From contig OX595992.1 in NCBI GenBank assembly GCA_951394045.1, positions 1,550,001-1,614,000 of the forward strand: 64,000 bases of DNA, in the 5' to 3' direction. The notes beneath the pieces are model-generated. The model did no database searches, was not told the origin of the DNA, and saw nothing but the letters and a program-made list of their open reading frames with translations. Origin of the DNA: Nitzschia sp. DOCU1 (Eukaryota > Bacillariophyta > Bacillariophyceae > Bacillariales > Bacillariaceae). The translations under genes were made by a program, and so were the position numbers. This document shows, one piece after another, positions 1 to 11,884 of the stretch. Within the stretch, counting starts at the first letter, position 1. Each line of letters opens with the position of its first letter.

Positions 1-694
1 GGATGCCATCAACCTGCCTCCACTACTTCTTGATGTTCTTAGTTACGGCTACAGGCCGTATGACTCAATCGACTTCTTTCCTTCGTCGAGGTGTCGAAGT
101 GGATTTACGTATCGTAGAAATCTACGAAAAATCGTACCGGCGTTGACACACGAACAGTGCTGTCGCTCACCGTGATTCTGATATCTTCGGTGCGCGCCCA
201 CAAAACCACGAGCAAAAATCAACGAGCATCATAACAAGTGGTGAGTAATCGTTCAGGTTGGTTCTTTTTGCGGCTACTTCGTAGCAACTTTTATCGATCT
301 TTATTTTGCCAGCACGGAGGGACGAAGATCTGGATTTGTTGGGTTGTTTTGCTGACAGGATTGCATTGAAAACGGATCGTTCCGGAGCATTGATTGGCGA
401 GCGTCAACGACGACGGTGCGATGTATCGAGAGAATCAAATCGGGCGTTCCTCCGCGCGATCTTTTCTCGGATTCCGTAGCCTATGTAGATTGTGGTACAT
501 AGGGGTTATCTGGCGGAATCTGACATCTCGTGGACGCAAGGATGGCCGCATGTGGTCGTCGGATCTCGGGACACGCCACGCTACGCGGGATGGGGTCCTT
601 TCTCATCATCCAACATGATCATTACTGGCCTTTCGTTAGCCTCACACAAGCATTGTATTGACTTTTAGATTTAGCAATATATATAGAGTGGAGA
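1..694. other. Left edge and 5' flank of the GYF gene
   Basis: No convincing gene. The only sizeable plus-strand frame (394-618) has no homology that I recognise and probably lies in the leader of the next gene. A perfect 7-bp inverted repeat with a 2-nt loop sits near 115-131 (TCGTAGA aa TCTACGA). An AT-rich ATATATATAG stretch lies just before the ATG at 695. Confidence 0.4.
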
Positions 695-3600
695 ATGAGT
701 GCACCCAGTAGTTCGTCCCTGCGGCCAGCTTGGCACAAGGGAACCAGCGGTGGTCGTGGATTTCAACCGCCTCCGACTGTGTCAGAACGAGGTGATAAGG
801 CGCGCTCCGGTTCCTGGGGGAGCCAGGATAAGGAGCGTAGCAACTCGAATAAGTTTGCTGTTTTAGACGATGAAGATGGGCCTCCTCCTGGGAATGGTGA
901 CAAGCCCGCTCCGAGCGGTAATTCGAGAAGCGAAGCATTTCGATCGAGCTTTGGCCGCGCTCAGTCCACTGGATCAAGACCTTCGGGACGGTCACTGGCG
1001 GACTTGGCAGCCAGGGTTCCGGAACCACCTGCACCTCCTGCCGGTACTCGGAGACCCGCCTCGTTTGATACTAGGGCAAGTGGGACAGGAGGGAGGTTTC
1101 GGTCTGGTAGCGAGGGCGGAAACGGTGCGGAATACAAACCCGATCCCAAGGTCATCCGGTACACGCGAGAGAAGTTGTTGTCCATGCGCCCAGTACCGAA
1201 GGACGATGCATGGCCTGACTTGTTTGACGATCAAGAGGGATCGCCCATTCTGACGACGACTCCACAAGATCCTGGTAAGCATTTTTGTTTGATCTGAAAA
1301 ATTTGCTGCTAGGGCAATCATGTTCCTAATACACCCCCGCTCTATTTCCCACAGTCTGCTGGGACACATTTGATAGCGAGTTGATATGGGAGAGCTTTCG
1401 AGAACGGCGCGCGTCGGCAGGAGTAGCGAAGGGCGAAGTCGTCGCTGCGCCTCGTGCAGTCGAGCCTACTGCTGGCCCTCCCAGGCGGCGAGATGCTCCT
1501 AGCAGCGGTAGATGGCAGCGTGGGGTTGCGCTTCCGCCACCTGACGAAGCTGGTCGACGGAAGAGCGACAATGCCGAGAATCCTGACGAACTGTGGGATG
1601 ATCCGGGCGGTGCAACTGGAGCGGCGTCGGATTTCAGCGCCTTTGGCGCGATGCCCTTGGATGATAGTGAAGGGTTCGATTTTGATAAGATGGCTGAGGC
1701 AACCGCCAGAATGGATGAGGAACTGCATGGTTCTTCCAGACTTTCGGAAACTAGTGGAGAAGACGAGGACCTCGTGGTAAAAACTGTTGATACAACGCGT
1801 CCTCTAGCAGCGGCGGGTATGACAATCACCTCGGGATCGGGCGACAACGTAAACGTTTTCGAGGATTTCGACGATCCCGCATCGGAGGCTGAGAAAGAAG
1901 ACGGTCCAAACATCCGTGGAGCGGGGGAGGACCCGTCGGCCAGTTCTCGCCTAATGAAGATGATCGGCGTGGAACCTCCAAAACCCGAAGATTCCACGGC
2001 GGTAGATGGCGCTCCTGCAGCGGACAATCCATGGGGTGGTACTTCTGTAGAAAAATCCGACCCTTCTGTCACTGGTATCGATTCCATTTTTGGTTCCATC
2101 GGGGGGCTTTCGCTCAATCCTTGGGGCGGTGCCCCTGGTGGTGCAGCCCCTCAGGGTGCCGATGGCGGTTTGGACCTAGCAGGGCGCCTCGGGGCTTTAG
2201 CGGCAGAACAGAAGGCGAGGGACCAACAAATCGAAATGGAAAAGCGCGCTCAACAGGAGGCAGAAATGCTCCGGCGGCGGCAAGACGAGGAAACCCAACG
2301 CCGTGTTTTGGCCCAAAGGCAAGCCGAAGAACAAGCACGGCAGCAGCAAGCCCAAGCCGCTATGCAGCAACAAGCGGCTCAGCGCTCGCAAGTAGAGCTT
2401 GTCCTCATGGAGCGCATTTGTTCGATTCTGGAAAATTCTTGGGGTCGCTCGGACCTTGTTTCTATTCTCACTACCTTGCATTCAGAAGATTCAAGAGTTA
2501 TTCCCCTGTTGAGCAACGTCGATGCGTTGAGAGCCCTAATCGCTAGAAGTCCCCAGCGTGTTGCGCTCCGTCGGGACCCCAGCTTTGCAGCAGAGATGGC
2601 GGTACTTCTCATTACCAATGCGCAGTGGCAGCAACAGCAGCAAGCACAGGCCCGGCATCAGCAGGAGGAGTTACGTCGGCGTCGGCTAGAAGAGGAGGCT
2701 CGTGCACAGGCTCAGACCCGAGCCACGGTACAGATGAATCCTGACCTTCCATGGTTCTACTCGGATCCTCAGAACAACATCCAGGTAAGCCTTTGATTTT
2801 GCGGGTCTATCAGTGGCCCTGTCCATATTTCTTCGTTGCTAATTTCCCCATTTACAGGGCCCGTTCCGCGGCGAGGAGATGAGACAATGGCTTGAAGCGG
2901 GATACTTCAAAGGAGATCTTCCAATCAGTCAACAGCCCACTGGGCCCTTTCATCCACTGTCGGCTCTATTCCAAGATCTGGCCCTTGCATTCCGCGCCAT
3001 TCCCGTAGACGATTCGGCCGCTAGGGAAGAAGCTGAGAGAAAGGCATTAGAAGAGGAAAGGATGCGTCAGAGGGCAGAGGCTGAGAGACGGGCCGCCGAA
3101 GCTCGTGAAATGGCTGAACGTGAGCAGGCAGAAGCCGAACGTATTGCGGCGGAGGCAGAAGCAGCGGCCGCCGAGCAAGCGGCACAGGCATCCAATGGTG
3201 GCAATGAATCATCAACTCAGCTGAAGATGATGCTGGGACTAGGAGGAAGTGCCCAAGGCGGCGCGGCTCCCTTCGAAGAAGATGCTCCCGTGACAGTAGA
3301 TCCCCCAGCAAAGAAGCAGTCAGCTGAGAAGAAGGCGCCAAAAGCCAACAAAAAGTCGCAACCCAAGCCTACCGAAGAGGCGCCTGCCTCTGCTGCCAAA
3401 GCACCCGCGCCTGCAAAACCAGCAGCTTCGGCGTGGGGCGGCGCAGCAAACGCGAAACCTACGAAGAGCATGTCAGAAATTCAGCAGGAGGAAGCACGGA
3501 GGGCAGCAATGGAATCTGTTCAGACCGGTGGCACGCCAAGTCAACCTGGCAGTGGATGGGCAAATGTTGCCGCTGGCACTCAGGGCTGGTCAAGTGGTAT

Positions 3601-4054
3601 TGTGAAGAAAGTTGCTCCTGCTGTTCCGACGGCAGTCGCTCCAGCTGTTCGAACGGCGCAACCCGCCCGAGCGCCAGGCTCCATGCAGCCAACTGGGCCG
3701 ACAGTAACGAAGGCGCCCCCGCTTTCCCAGCAAGCGCGGTCGAGCTCGACTGCGTCGTCAACACCCGCAGAGGAATTCGGAGCAACTCTCTCTCCAGCTC
3801 TTGAAAAGTGGTGCAAAGAGCAGATGGAGAAACTAACAGGAAGCGATGACCTTACACTCATCGGTTTTTGTATGACTCTGAATGATGCCAATGAAATTCG
3901 CCAATACCTGCAAGCCTACCTAGGCAACGGTCAAAAGGTAAGCGCGTTTGCTACCGAGTTCATCAACAAGCGAGGCCTCGGCAGCAAGCAGGAAGAATGG
4001 GAGACTCCCGGTAGCGCCAAGAAGGGCCGCAAGAAAAAGACCGGTGGAAGATAG
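695..4054 (+). CDS. GIGYF-like GYF-domain translational repressor
   Basis: Three exons (695-1274, 1355-2784, 2858-4054) give 1068 residues; introns are 80 and 73 nt, GT-AG. An eIF4E-binding motif YTREKLLSM starts near residue 156 and fits YxxxxL-hydrophobic. A GYF domain starts at W660 (WFYSDP, then GPF, W and GYF); the second intron splits it, and removing the intron restores the continuous domain. Charged, Gln/Glu/Arg-rich coiled coils flank the GYF domain. The last about 95 residues (ALEKWCKEQM ... YLGNGQKVSAFATEF) resemble the conserved C-terminal region of animal GIGYF1/2. Family knowledge: GIGYF proteins join the cap-binding protein 4EHP/eIF4E to Pro-rich partners and repress mRNA translation. 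Role here is inferred. The combination of all three elements makes the assignment strong; the exact partner is unknown. Confidence 0.88.
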
Positions 4055-4475
4055 AACTAAAATGCTATTTGAAAGAACGAAGCTTTGGGCCTGAGCTATC
4101 TGCGTTTGCACTCTAGTAGTACTGGTATAGATGCTGCTTTGGTGATCTTCATCGCCCTGTTGGGATGAAGTCATAGTTTTGGCCTAACCAAGGTACTACG
4201 CAGTACCGGCACCCGGAGGTGCAAAAGGCATGGCTCGCGCGCGCGCCGGTCAACCACTCCCTGACCCCTTCGACTGTTACCACAAGATATTCGACTAGCG
4301 TGACCTTAACTTACCAACTTACTAAAAGGCTCTCCACCCGCAAGAACAACGCTTTCTCCACCAACAACCCGCGGCATCGGTGGGCAATGAGTGCGCCAAC
4401 CCACAACAACTCTGTTTGCCCTGCTATTACAGCTGCAATTAGATTCTTTTAAGGCTACCTTTTTAATTCATCAAG

Positions 4476-5022
4476 ATGGTTTCCAAGAAAGCGGTATGTC
4501 AATGACACCGGAGGGGGCATCAGAATATGCTGTCCGCCCGAGATGGTTGTCATCTGACGTTCTGGGGGCTGATTCGACTTGCTTGACTTTGGTCGGCTGG
4601 TGAGAACGAAACGGTCGAGGAACAAGGATGCAATACGGGCGCTGCTGTAATTCTGAGTGCGTTCACCTTTTAATTTTTCTCACATGTTTTATTTTTTGTG
4701 AGTGTAGAAAAAGTCGCAAGACTCCATGAACAGTCGACTGAAGCTGGTCATGAAGTCCGGAAAGGCAATTTTGGGCTACAAGCACAGTCTGAAGGCGCTC
4801 CGAAAGGGAAAGGCCAAAATGGTCCTTATTGCCTCCAACTGCCCTCACTTGCGAAAGTCTGAGGTCGAGTACATGTCGATGCTTGCCAAGACGCAAGTTC
4901 ACCACTATTCCGGTGACAACACTTCTCTTGGAACTGCATGCGGTAAATTCTTCAACTGTTCCGTCATGTGCATCACCGATGCCGGAGACTCTGATATCTT
5001 GACCGCTGGAAACAAGGAGTAA
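4476..5022 (+). CDS. RPL30: 60S ribosomal protein L30 (eL30)
   Basis: Exon 1 holds only six codons (4476-4493); exon 2 is 4708-5022; protein 110 residues, normal for eL30. The join gives [20 protein letters not shown], followed by the L30e signatures [16 protein letters not shown] and LGTACGK. It is a structural protein of the large ribosomal subunit with the L7Ae/L30e RNA-binding fold. The 214-nt intron right after the start is the longest in the window; a long first intron near the ATG is common in ribosomal protein genes and may aid expression (inference). Confidence 0.96.
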
Positions 5023-5965
5023 GATCTAGAATCTCAAGAATATTTTAGGGCTGTACACTAGCAAACTACTTGATTTGCCTTCTCGTCCGATTGAGTTGAT
5101 GTAGAGTGAAACTAATGCTGCGTGATTAGCTTGACATTCATGCAAAGGACATACAGCTCTATGATATGCTGCGATAAAATGAACTTGGTTAGTCGGGCTA
5201 GCACATACCGAGTCGTTCCCTACGAAGTAGTCGTCTAGCGGGGTGATCCGAACTAAGTAGACCAAGCCTAGTATTCGAAATCACTACGATACACCATGGT
5301 AAATTCTTGAATTGCATCGCGAGACTTTGTGCCTCACACCACTCTTTATTGGAACCAAATTCAAAGAAAACTGCGGTCTCAAGAAAGGGTCACCTGCTAC
5401 TACAGAAGTAGTAAGGTGTTTCAGAGTTGTTGCTCCTTTGAAGAAATAGTCAGAACCAGCACAGTGGACACTTCTCGCCCGACCATGAAAGAGTTACATA
5501 AACAGAGATTAAGGGCGGCACGAGCTGGTGGCCCACAAACTCTACATGTACGAGCAATAGGTTGTAGCTACCCGCTGGAATACTACTTTTAGCTAGAAGA
5601 GGATCTTTCTTTTGTGGCGAGTGATGCATCATGCGATGGTGGCTGATGGCCATGGCATGGCTGGCTGGCAGCAACCCGACTCCTTCGAATTCATATACGA
5701 CTGGCTCGACTTATGGCAAGTCACTTTTTCCGGAAGATTCGCCGTACAATTCCACAGCGACTATCTACTGCGAAGTGGCCTGTTGAGAACATCTTCGATG
5801 ACGACAACGCATTATGCACGCGATGATGGCCAATGGGAAACTGGCAAAAAAGGGCAGGCATTGCATTCGGCAGCATTTCGGAAATGCGTTGAACAGAAAT
5901 AGGTGCGATCGAAAAGTCACCATTATACATATCACAGAGTATTATTGAAGCACGCTGAGCACACA
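5023..5965. other. Intergenic, no supported gene
   Basis: Holds the L30 3' region and the leader of the next gene. Plus-strand frames at 5329-5592 and 5612-5902 have biased, unrecognisable translations and no splice partner that I can find. No RNA gene or repeat is visible. Confidence 0.4.
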
Positions 5966-6337
5966 ATGGGAGACGATCCAAAGAAGCCGGAAGATATCCT
6001 TCGGTCAGGCATCAAGCAAATTGTTTCCATGACGAACACGGTGCTCGGCAGTTTGGAGGATGCGTCGAAGCCAGTCGGTGCCGCGTGGGAAAGCGTCAAG
6101 ACGCACTCCATCACAGTGAAAGACTCTGCTGTTTATACTTACAAGAGACGTCATGAGTTTCCCCTCGAGATCATTGGTGGCAGCGCTTTGCTGGGTGGTG
6201 GTGTGGGTCTGTTACGTCGTGGGCGGATCGCAGGGGTCGTGGGTGCTGCCGCATGTGGAGGGGCAGCCTATGCGGTTGTGTACGACGAGATAAAGCTGGA
6301 CGAGCTTCCTGACATGATTTTTGGAAAGAAAGGTTAA
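5966..6337 (+). CDS. Small two-helix membrane protein, possibly MICOS/apoO-like
   Basis: Single exon, 123 residues from ATG 5966; the frame is open upstream to a GTG at 5903 but has no earlier ATG. A hydrophilic N-terminal half (DDPKKPEDILRSGIKQ) is followed by two short Gly/Ala-rich hydrophobic segments at about residues 62-80 and 84-103, separated by a basic turn (RRGR), and an acidic tail. This layout resembles Mic26/Mic27 (apolipoprotein O-like) subunits of the mitochondrial MICOS complex, which also carry two glycine-rich helices after a tyrosine/proline segment. That similarity is by eye only. It converges with the hydroxylase gene downstream, with 108 bp between stop codons. Confidence 0.6.
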   Translation: MGDDPKKPEDILRSGIKQIVSMTNTVLGSLEDASKPVGAAWESVKTHSITVKDSAVYTYKRRHEFPLEIIGGSALLGGGVGLLRRGRIAGVVGAAACGGAAYAVVYDEIKLDELPDMIFGKKG

Positions 6338-6445
6338 TGAAGCATTACTAATCTTCCTCCCTATTCCAATCTTGTTGCAATTAGGATTGGTTGCAAATCG
6401 ACTGTGGTGAAAGCATTTTCTTGGGTCTCCATAGGAGCCAACAAC

Positions 6446-7551
6446 TCAATTTTTTATTTTATCGGCTCCGGTTAAGCTATTCCACCATCCACCCAGGCCT
6501 CCCCCTTCTTCTTCTTGTAATGCTTTTGGTTTTCGATACGGAATCTTTCCACTTTCGAATTTATTTCTCAAGTCGTAAACAAACGACAAACCAGCAATTT
6601 CACTTTCTGTTAGCTCTGGGTGCCAGAAATCCAATATCAAAACATGCCGTTCCTCGTCAGTTGGATTCCCCGTGGAGTGCACAAAAGAAGTATCAAGTGT
6701 CGTCAACTTTCCTTCAGTCCAACCTTTTCGTTCTCCACCAACTTCGATCCAACAGTCAGCTGGCACCTTGAGGCCCAAATGCGAAGTCAAAATGAAATTT
6801 CGTCCATCCGAGTGTTCAGCCACTCCCGATCTTGGCGCTTGTCGGGCAAAGCAGACTCCACGAACTGCCAAGGGAATACCAAGACCTCGGAGCAGCTCGT
6901 AGGTTTTTGGAAACTCTTTGCAGTTGTCCATGTTCCATACCCCTAGCCGTTGTAAGCGAATCGCTGACCATCCAGCTCCCATGACTTGATTCTGCCAAGC
7001 ACTATCTGCATTGAATAATTCCTCGTCTCTTTTGAGTTTGGCCTCAAATTCCTCTTGGATGATACTTGACTTTTCCTCCAGCTCCTTGGCCCAAGGAAAG
7101 AGTTCGGGCTCTTCCGATGTTGTCCAGAATGGTTTGGCTGTCAAGCCTTCAACATGTTCTTCACTTGGATCGTGTCCTGGAGCATATCCCTTTGGGGCTG
7201 GTAGTTCGCCACGAGCACTGCAACGCCGGCATCGGTGAGACTCGGAAGGAGTTTCTGTCGATTCTGTTTGTTAAAAGTAACTTACGTCTTGGCAAAGGTC
7301 CGGATCCGATCAATGTCTTGCCCCTTTTTGGCGTAAAAATTTTCGATATCATCAAGTCCGGAATCCACGTCTTCCCAGAACTGCATCTGCCGTTCTGTCA
7401 GTGCCATGAGCGTCGACGAAGATGACACTACGGCGGCCGCGCCATGACGCCATTGCGACGGATGCGGATGCTGACCCAACAAAGCCTGGGTCAGCAGCGA
7501 ACAGTGCAGCGACCCAAGCACAATTGCTGATGAAAAGATGGCAAGCTTCAT
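6446..7551 (-). CDS. Aspartyl/asparaginyl beta-hydroxylase family, ER-targeted
   Basis: Two exons (7551-7286, 7217-6446; intron 68 nt) encode 345 residues. The N-terminus (MKLAIFSSAIVLGSLHCSLL) looks like a signal peptide, so the protein should enter the ER. The second half matches the Asp_Arg_Hydrox family of 2-oxoglutarate/Fe(II) oxygenases. Candidate Fe ligands are H224 (in EHSDGR) and H269 (in DTSFVH); R279 sits where the 2-oxoglutarate-binding Arg is expected, followed by the typical DFWHPEL. As in animal AspH the usual acidic third ligand is not obvious. Likely reaction: hydroxylation of Asp/Asn side chains in secretory proteins (inference from family). No TPR region or membrane anchor is seen, so it is shorter than animal AspH. 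Confidence 0.85.
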
Positions 7552-8064
7552 TCTCTCGCTATGAATAGTGACACACAAAGATCTTTGCAGGCCGGCTATT
7601 GTTCGAAGCTTGAAGGGGCTTGTGTCCTGTGCATCCCAACACCACCCCCGCCCGACACAAAATCCACAAACTTCATCGTCACGACGTCTCTCGGCAACAA
7701 GCAAAAGGCGCTTCTCGGACGTCAGAGAGAGTATCGTGGATATTCGTGCCAACACGGACTCATACGAATCCAATGGTTGGTCGATTGAGTCGTCGTCCTT
7801 TAAATTAATGCTTCATGGTTTTTCTGGGTTCAAATGGATTTTTCGAGAGAAGCAAGACGAGAGTGTAGTCGCAGATTTTTTGGAGGTAAATCTTCCCCTC
7901 GAATGATGCACGCCACCGCGATCCATTCCAGTTCTATGGTCACCCGCCAACCGGCTCATTCACATTCTGGCTTCCCCTTGAAGCAACAATACTCTCTTGT
8001 CAACCGTCTTCTTGAAGCTACAATTGTCGGTGGATTGTGTAGCTAGAGCCGAAGATAGTGACAA
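7552..8064. promoter_or_regulatory. Divergent promoter region, hydroxylase / myosin
   Basis: 513 bp between two divergent start codons. Overlapping plus-strand frames here (7561-7906) give low-quality translations and are mostly antisense to the longer minus-strand frame upstream of the hydroxylase ATG. No specific element was recognised. Confidence 0.4.
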
Positions 8065-11000
8065 ATGGTGAAGACGGCGGTGTGGGTGAGGGCGGGAGTC
8101 TTGGAGCAGGCAGTTGTTGGCAAGTCTGAGCCGACGTCACCTTCCAAGACCATTCGGCGCAAAGAAACCATCGATTTGGATCGAAGTGGAGAATTCGGGT
8201 GGACCAGGTGCGAACTACTTAGTGGTGATATTTCGGCCCTGAGTGATCCACTGAATGTTCGAGTATTTGATGAGCAGTCCGAATACAATGAGCAGACAAT
8301 TGTAATCGATGCCGGGCTGGTAAAAACAGATGGTAAAGGACCCAAAGTGGTCATGGCGAATGAATGGGCAGCGGCCGAGATAACAGCCGGGGGCGATGCT
8401 AGCAAGCTGGGGCTCCCTCCAGATGATTTGACTACGTTAACCCACCTTCATGAGCCGTCCGTGGTGTATTCGTTGCGTCGGCGCTATGAAGAAGACGTCA
8501 TCTACACAGCCACGGGGCCTATTTTGATTGCGTTGAATCCTTTCAAGTCCCTTCCTGGACTGTACAATGATGTAATGATGAACGATCACTGGATGGTAGG
8601 AGAAGGAGTTGCGAAAATGCAGCTAGAACCTCATATCTACAAAAACGCTCATGAGGCATTTCGATCCATGATGCAAGGACTGGAGATGCAAACATCGGGT
8701 GTTGCCGAAGCTGTAGCCGATCAATCCATGTTGGTCAGTGGTGAGTCCGGAGCCGGAAAGACTGTGACTACCAAGCATGTTATGAAATATTTGGCCAGCT
8801 TGAGCCAGCGAAAGGCGGAATTCGGAAAACGACGCCGCGATGCCAGCCCAGGACGATCAGAGCCTCGTGGGGCAAGACGAAATTCGTCCCTGAGAGCCTC
8901 GCGAGCCATGTCGTGGAAGGCAGGAGCTCTGGTGGAAGAAAGAAGTAAGTGGAGAGGCTAACCTATACTGGACTACGAGGCTTTGAGTTGGGACGACATC
9001 TGACCTTGTGCACAGTTCTTGAGTCCAATCCCATCCTTGAGGCATTTGGCAACGCCCGGACGGTGCGAAACGACAACTCGTCGCGCTTTGGAAAATTTAT
9101 CGAGCTACAGTTCAAACAGAGCGGATCGTTAGTTGGTGCCTGCATTCAGACTTATTTGTTGGAAAAGGTGCGTTTGGTACATCAGACGGAAGGCGAACGC
9201 AATTTCCATGTTTTCTATGGACTTTGCTGCGGCGCCATGGAGGACGAGCGGGAGATGTTCATGCTAGGAGATTATACTGTGAAAGACTTCAAAATGACCA
9301 GTAGTTCTGGCACTTTTGATCGACGTGATGGTGTCGCTGATGATGACCTTTACCAGGAATTGGTCATGGCCCTGAGTACCATGGGTTTTGAGAGAGACAC
9401 CATGAATGATATTTTCTGCTGCACAGCGGCGTTCTTGCATGCGTACAACTTGAACTTCATCTCTCCGACAGAAGAATCGTCTAAAGTTGATGAGTCAAAT
9501 CCGCATCTGGAACCAGTCTTGAAATTGCTCGGATTGGACAAAAACGCCTTCAACGCTGCCATGACGGAGTATGAGTTAGAGATTGGAAATCAGACATTTA
9601 CTCGTCAGCTCACGGCGGATGGGGCCCAGAAAGCACTTGAAGCCTTTATCAAGGGTACATATGGTGCAATGTTCGATTTCATTGTGAACACGGTGAACAA
9701 GCGCATCGACTACAAGCCCGCTCGAGGAGCTCCCAGATTGATGGGCAAGGCTGCATCAATCAGTGTGTTAGACATCTTTGGGTTCGAATCTTTCCAGTTC
9801 AACTCGTTCGAGCAGCTGTGTATCAACTACTGTAACGAGGCACTGCAGCAGCAATTCAACCTTTTTATCTTCAAAAATGAACAAGCGGAGTACGAGAGGG
9901 AAGGTACGTATCGTGGGAACGAGGATTGGCAATTCGCGAACGCAAAGCTCACAATGCTATCTCGTGAAGGTATATCTTGGGATTTTATTGAGTTCCCAGA
10001 CAATAGTGAAGTCATTGAACTCATTGATAAGAAAGGGACTGGTATCCTGTCGATTCTGACGGACCAGTGCCGTCAACCTAAAACTACAGACCGCACATTC
10101 GTGGACGCAATCTACAAAGCTTACGAGAAGCACGAACGTTTCGTTTCTACTCCCCTCCACAAGGGTAAAGGCCAGTTCATCATTGCACACTACGCTGGAG
10201 CCGTCATGTATGATGCTGATGGATTCTTAGAGAAGAACAAGGACGAAACACCTCGTGGCGCATCAGAACTTTTGGAAGCCTCCGAAAAGCAGTTTGTACA
10301 ACTTTTGGGCAAGATTACCAAAGGCGTCGATGGATCGTCTTCGAAACCGGATAGTCGATCGACAAAGAAACGGGCAACCGTAGGGAGTCAGTTCTCGTCA
10401 CAACTCACCGAATTGCGGGGTCGCATCGATCAGACCAAGCCCCACTATATCCGTTGCTTAAAGCCCAACCAGAGTCTTTTGCCAAATGACTTTGACAACG
10501 CCATGATAGCTGATCAACTTCGTTACGCCGGTGTGCTGGAGGCGATTCGCGTGTCCCGTGCTGGATTTTCTCAACGTTACGCCCACTCCAGCTTCCTCGA
10601 GCGGTATCGTTTCCTTGCGCTAGAAAACATCAGGAAGGTAGCAGACGACAAGAAATTGGATGTCTTGGTACAAGAAATGGCAGAAAGGCTGTGTAGGGAC
10701 AAGCAACCTTTGTAAGTCTGCCGGAACGTGTTCCACGATGAGTACATCACCCTCAACTACACTAACAACCCTCTCGTTGACCACACAGACCAACCGATGT
10801 TTTGGCCGAGGCGGGTATCCAGAAAGGGGTGACAAAGATTTTCTTGAGGCAGTTCGCCTTTGATCATATTGAAAAACTTCGTATTGAAGTTTTGACTGGT
10901 TCGGCCGTAGTTGCTCAACGTGCTGCCCGAAGATTTATTTTCCGATGCAGATATCTTCGCAAAATCCAAAGTATTATCAAGATGCAATCTTCTGGTCGTC

Positions 11001-11767
11001 GATTCCTTGCTCGGGGGTACATGGTGCTGTTTCGGCAAAGACGTGCTGCTATCGGTCTGCAAACCTTGGCTCGAGCAACTTTGGCCCGGCGGAGATTACA
11101 AAGGATGTTAAAATCGTCCATCGGTGTTCAGAAAATCGCCAGAGCGTATCTTGCCCAGAAGCACTACAAAATATTGCACAAACAAGTCATGCAGGAACGA
11201 AGAGAGCGCCAAGCAGCTACAACTATTCAGTGTATGTTCCGAACTATATTGGCGCGGCATGTCTATGCGCACGTGAAATCGATTGAACGCCGTCCATCGC
11301 AGCAACCTCCCATGCTTTCGGGCAAGGCCCTGAAGGCTGCACTCAAGGCTGACAAGGCCGCAGCCATTGCGGTCCAGACAGCCACAAATAGAAAGCAAGA
11401 AGTAGACGCATTAACGACACAACTCGGAACTGCGGCACACACTGTTGAGAAGGCGAAGGCACTGGAGGTCGAGCTTGCCTCAGTCCATGCTGAGCTCGCT
11501 GCAGCGCTGGCAGAGCTCGAATTTGTGAAGACTGAGCTGGCGGGGGCATCGGAGCGTGCAGCCAGACTTGAAAAGGAGAATGCTGAGCTCAAACTGGAGC
11601 TTGAATCAGGTGTTTTGGTATCGGGAGAGCCATACACGAGCAAAATGTACGCCGATTACCCCGATTTGGAGGGTATTGACAAGGGTTTATACCTGTTGAA
11701 AGCGCAGAGCAAGAAAGGCAAAGAGGATCTGAAGACCCTTCTCAGCACTATTTCTTTTTTGAAATAG
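8065..11767 (+). CDS. Unconventional myosin heavy chain
   Basis: Three exons (8065-8944, 9016-10711, 10789-11767; introns 71 and 77 nt) encode 1184 residues. The motor domain shows the P-loop GESGAGKT (226-233), switch I NDNSSRFGKF, switch II DIFGFESF and the actin-site segment KPHYIRCLKPN. Loop 1, just after the P-loop helix, is unusually long and basic (about 45 residues with RRR and RNSSLR motifs), and the first intron lies at its end. About five or six IQ motifs follow, then a coiled coil rich in Ala, Glu and Leu and a short conserved-looking tail (YADYPDLEGIDKGLYLLK). It is an actin-based ATP-driven motor; the tail has no cargo domain that I recognise, so I do not assign a class. The short coiled coil leaves open whether it dimerises. 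Confidence 0.94.
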
Positions 11768-11884
11768 TTGTTATACTGGTTACCTGTTTGACATGACATA
11801 GAGGTTGCTACAATTCCTAGCCTGCCATAGTTATCCATCTTGCATGCATTATAATCGCAAGTATGACAAACATTTTTGGAGAAA

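Noticed and set aside
1326..2117. 263-codon minus-strand frame across the GYF gene
   Set aside because: Antisense shadow of a biased Ser/Pro/Asp-rich coding exon; no homology, and the plus strand has a clear GYF gene.
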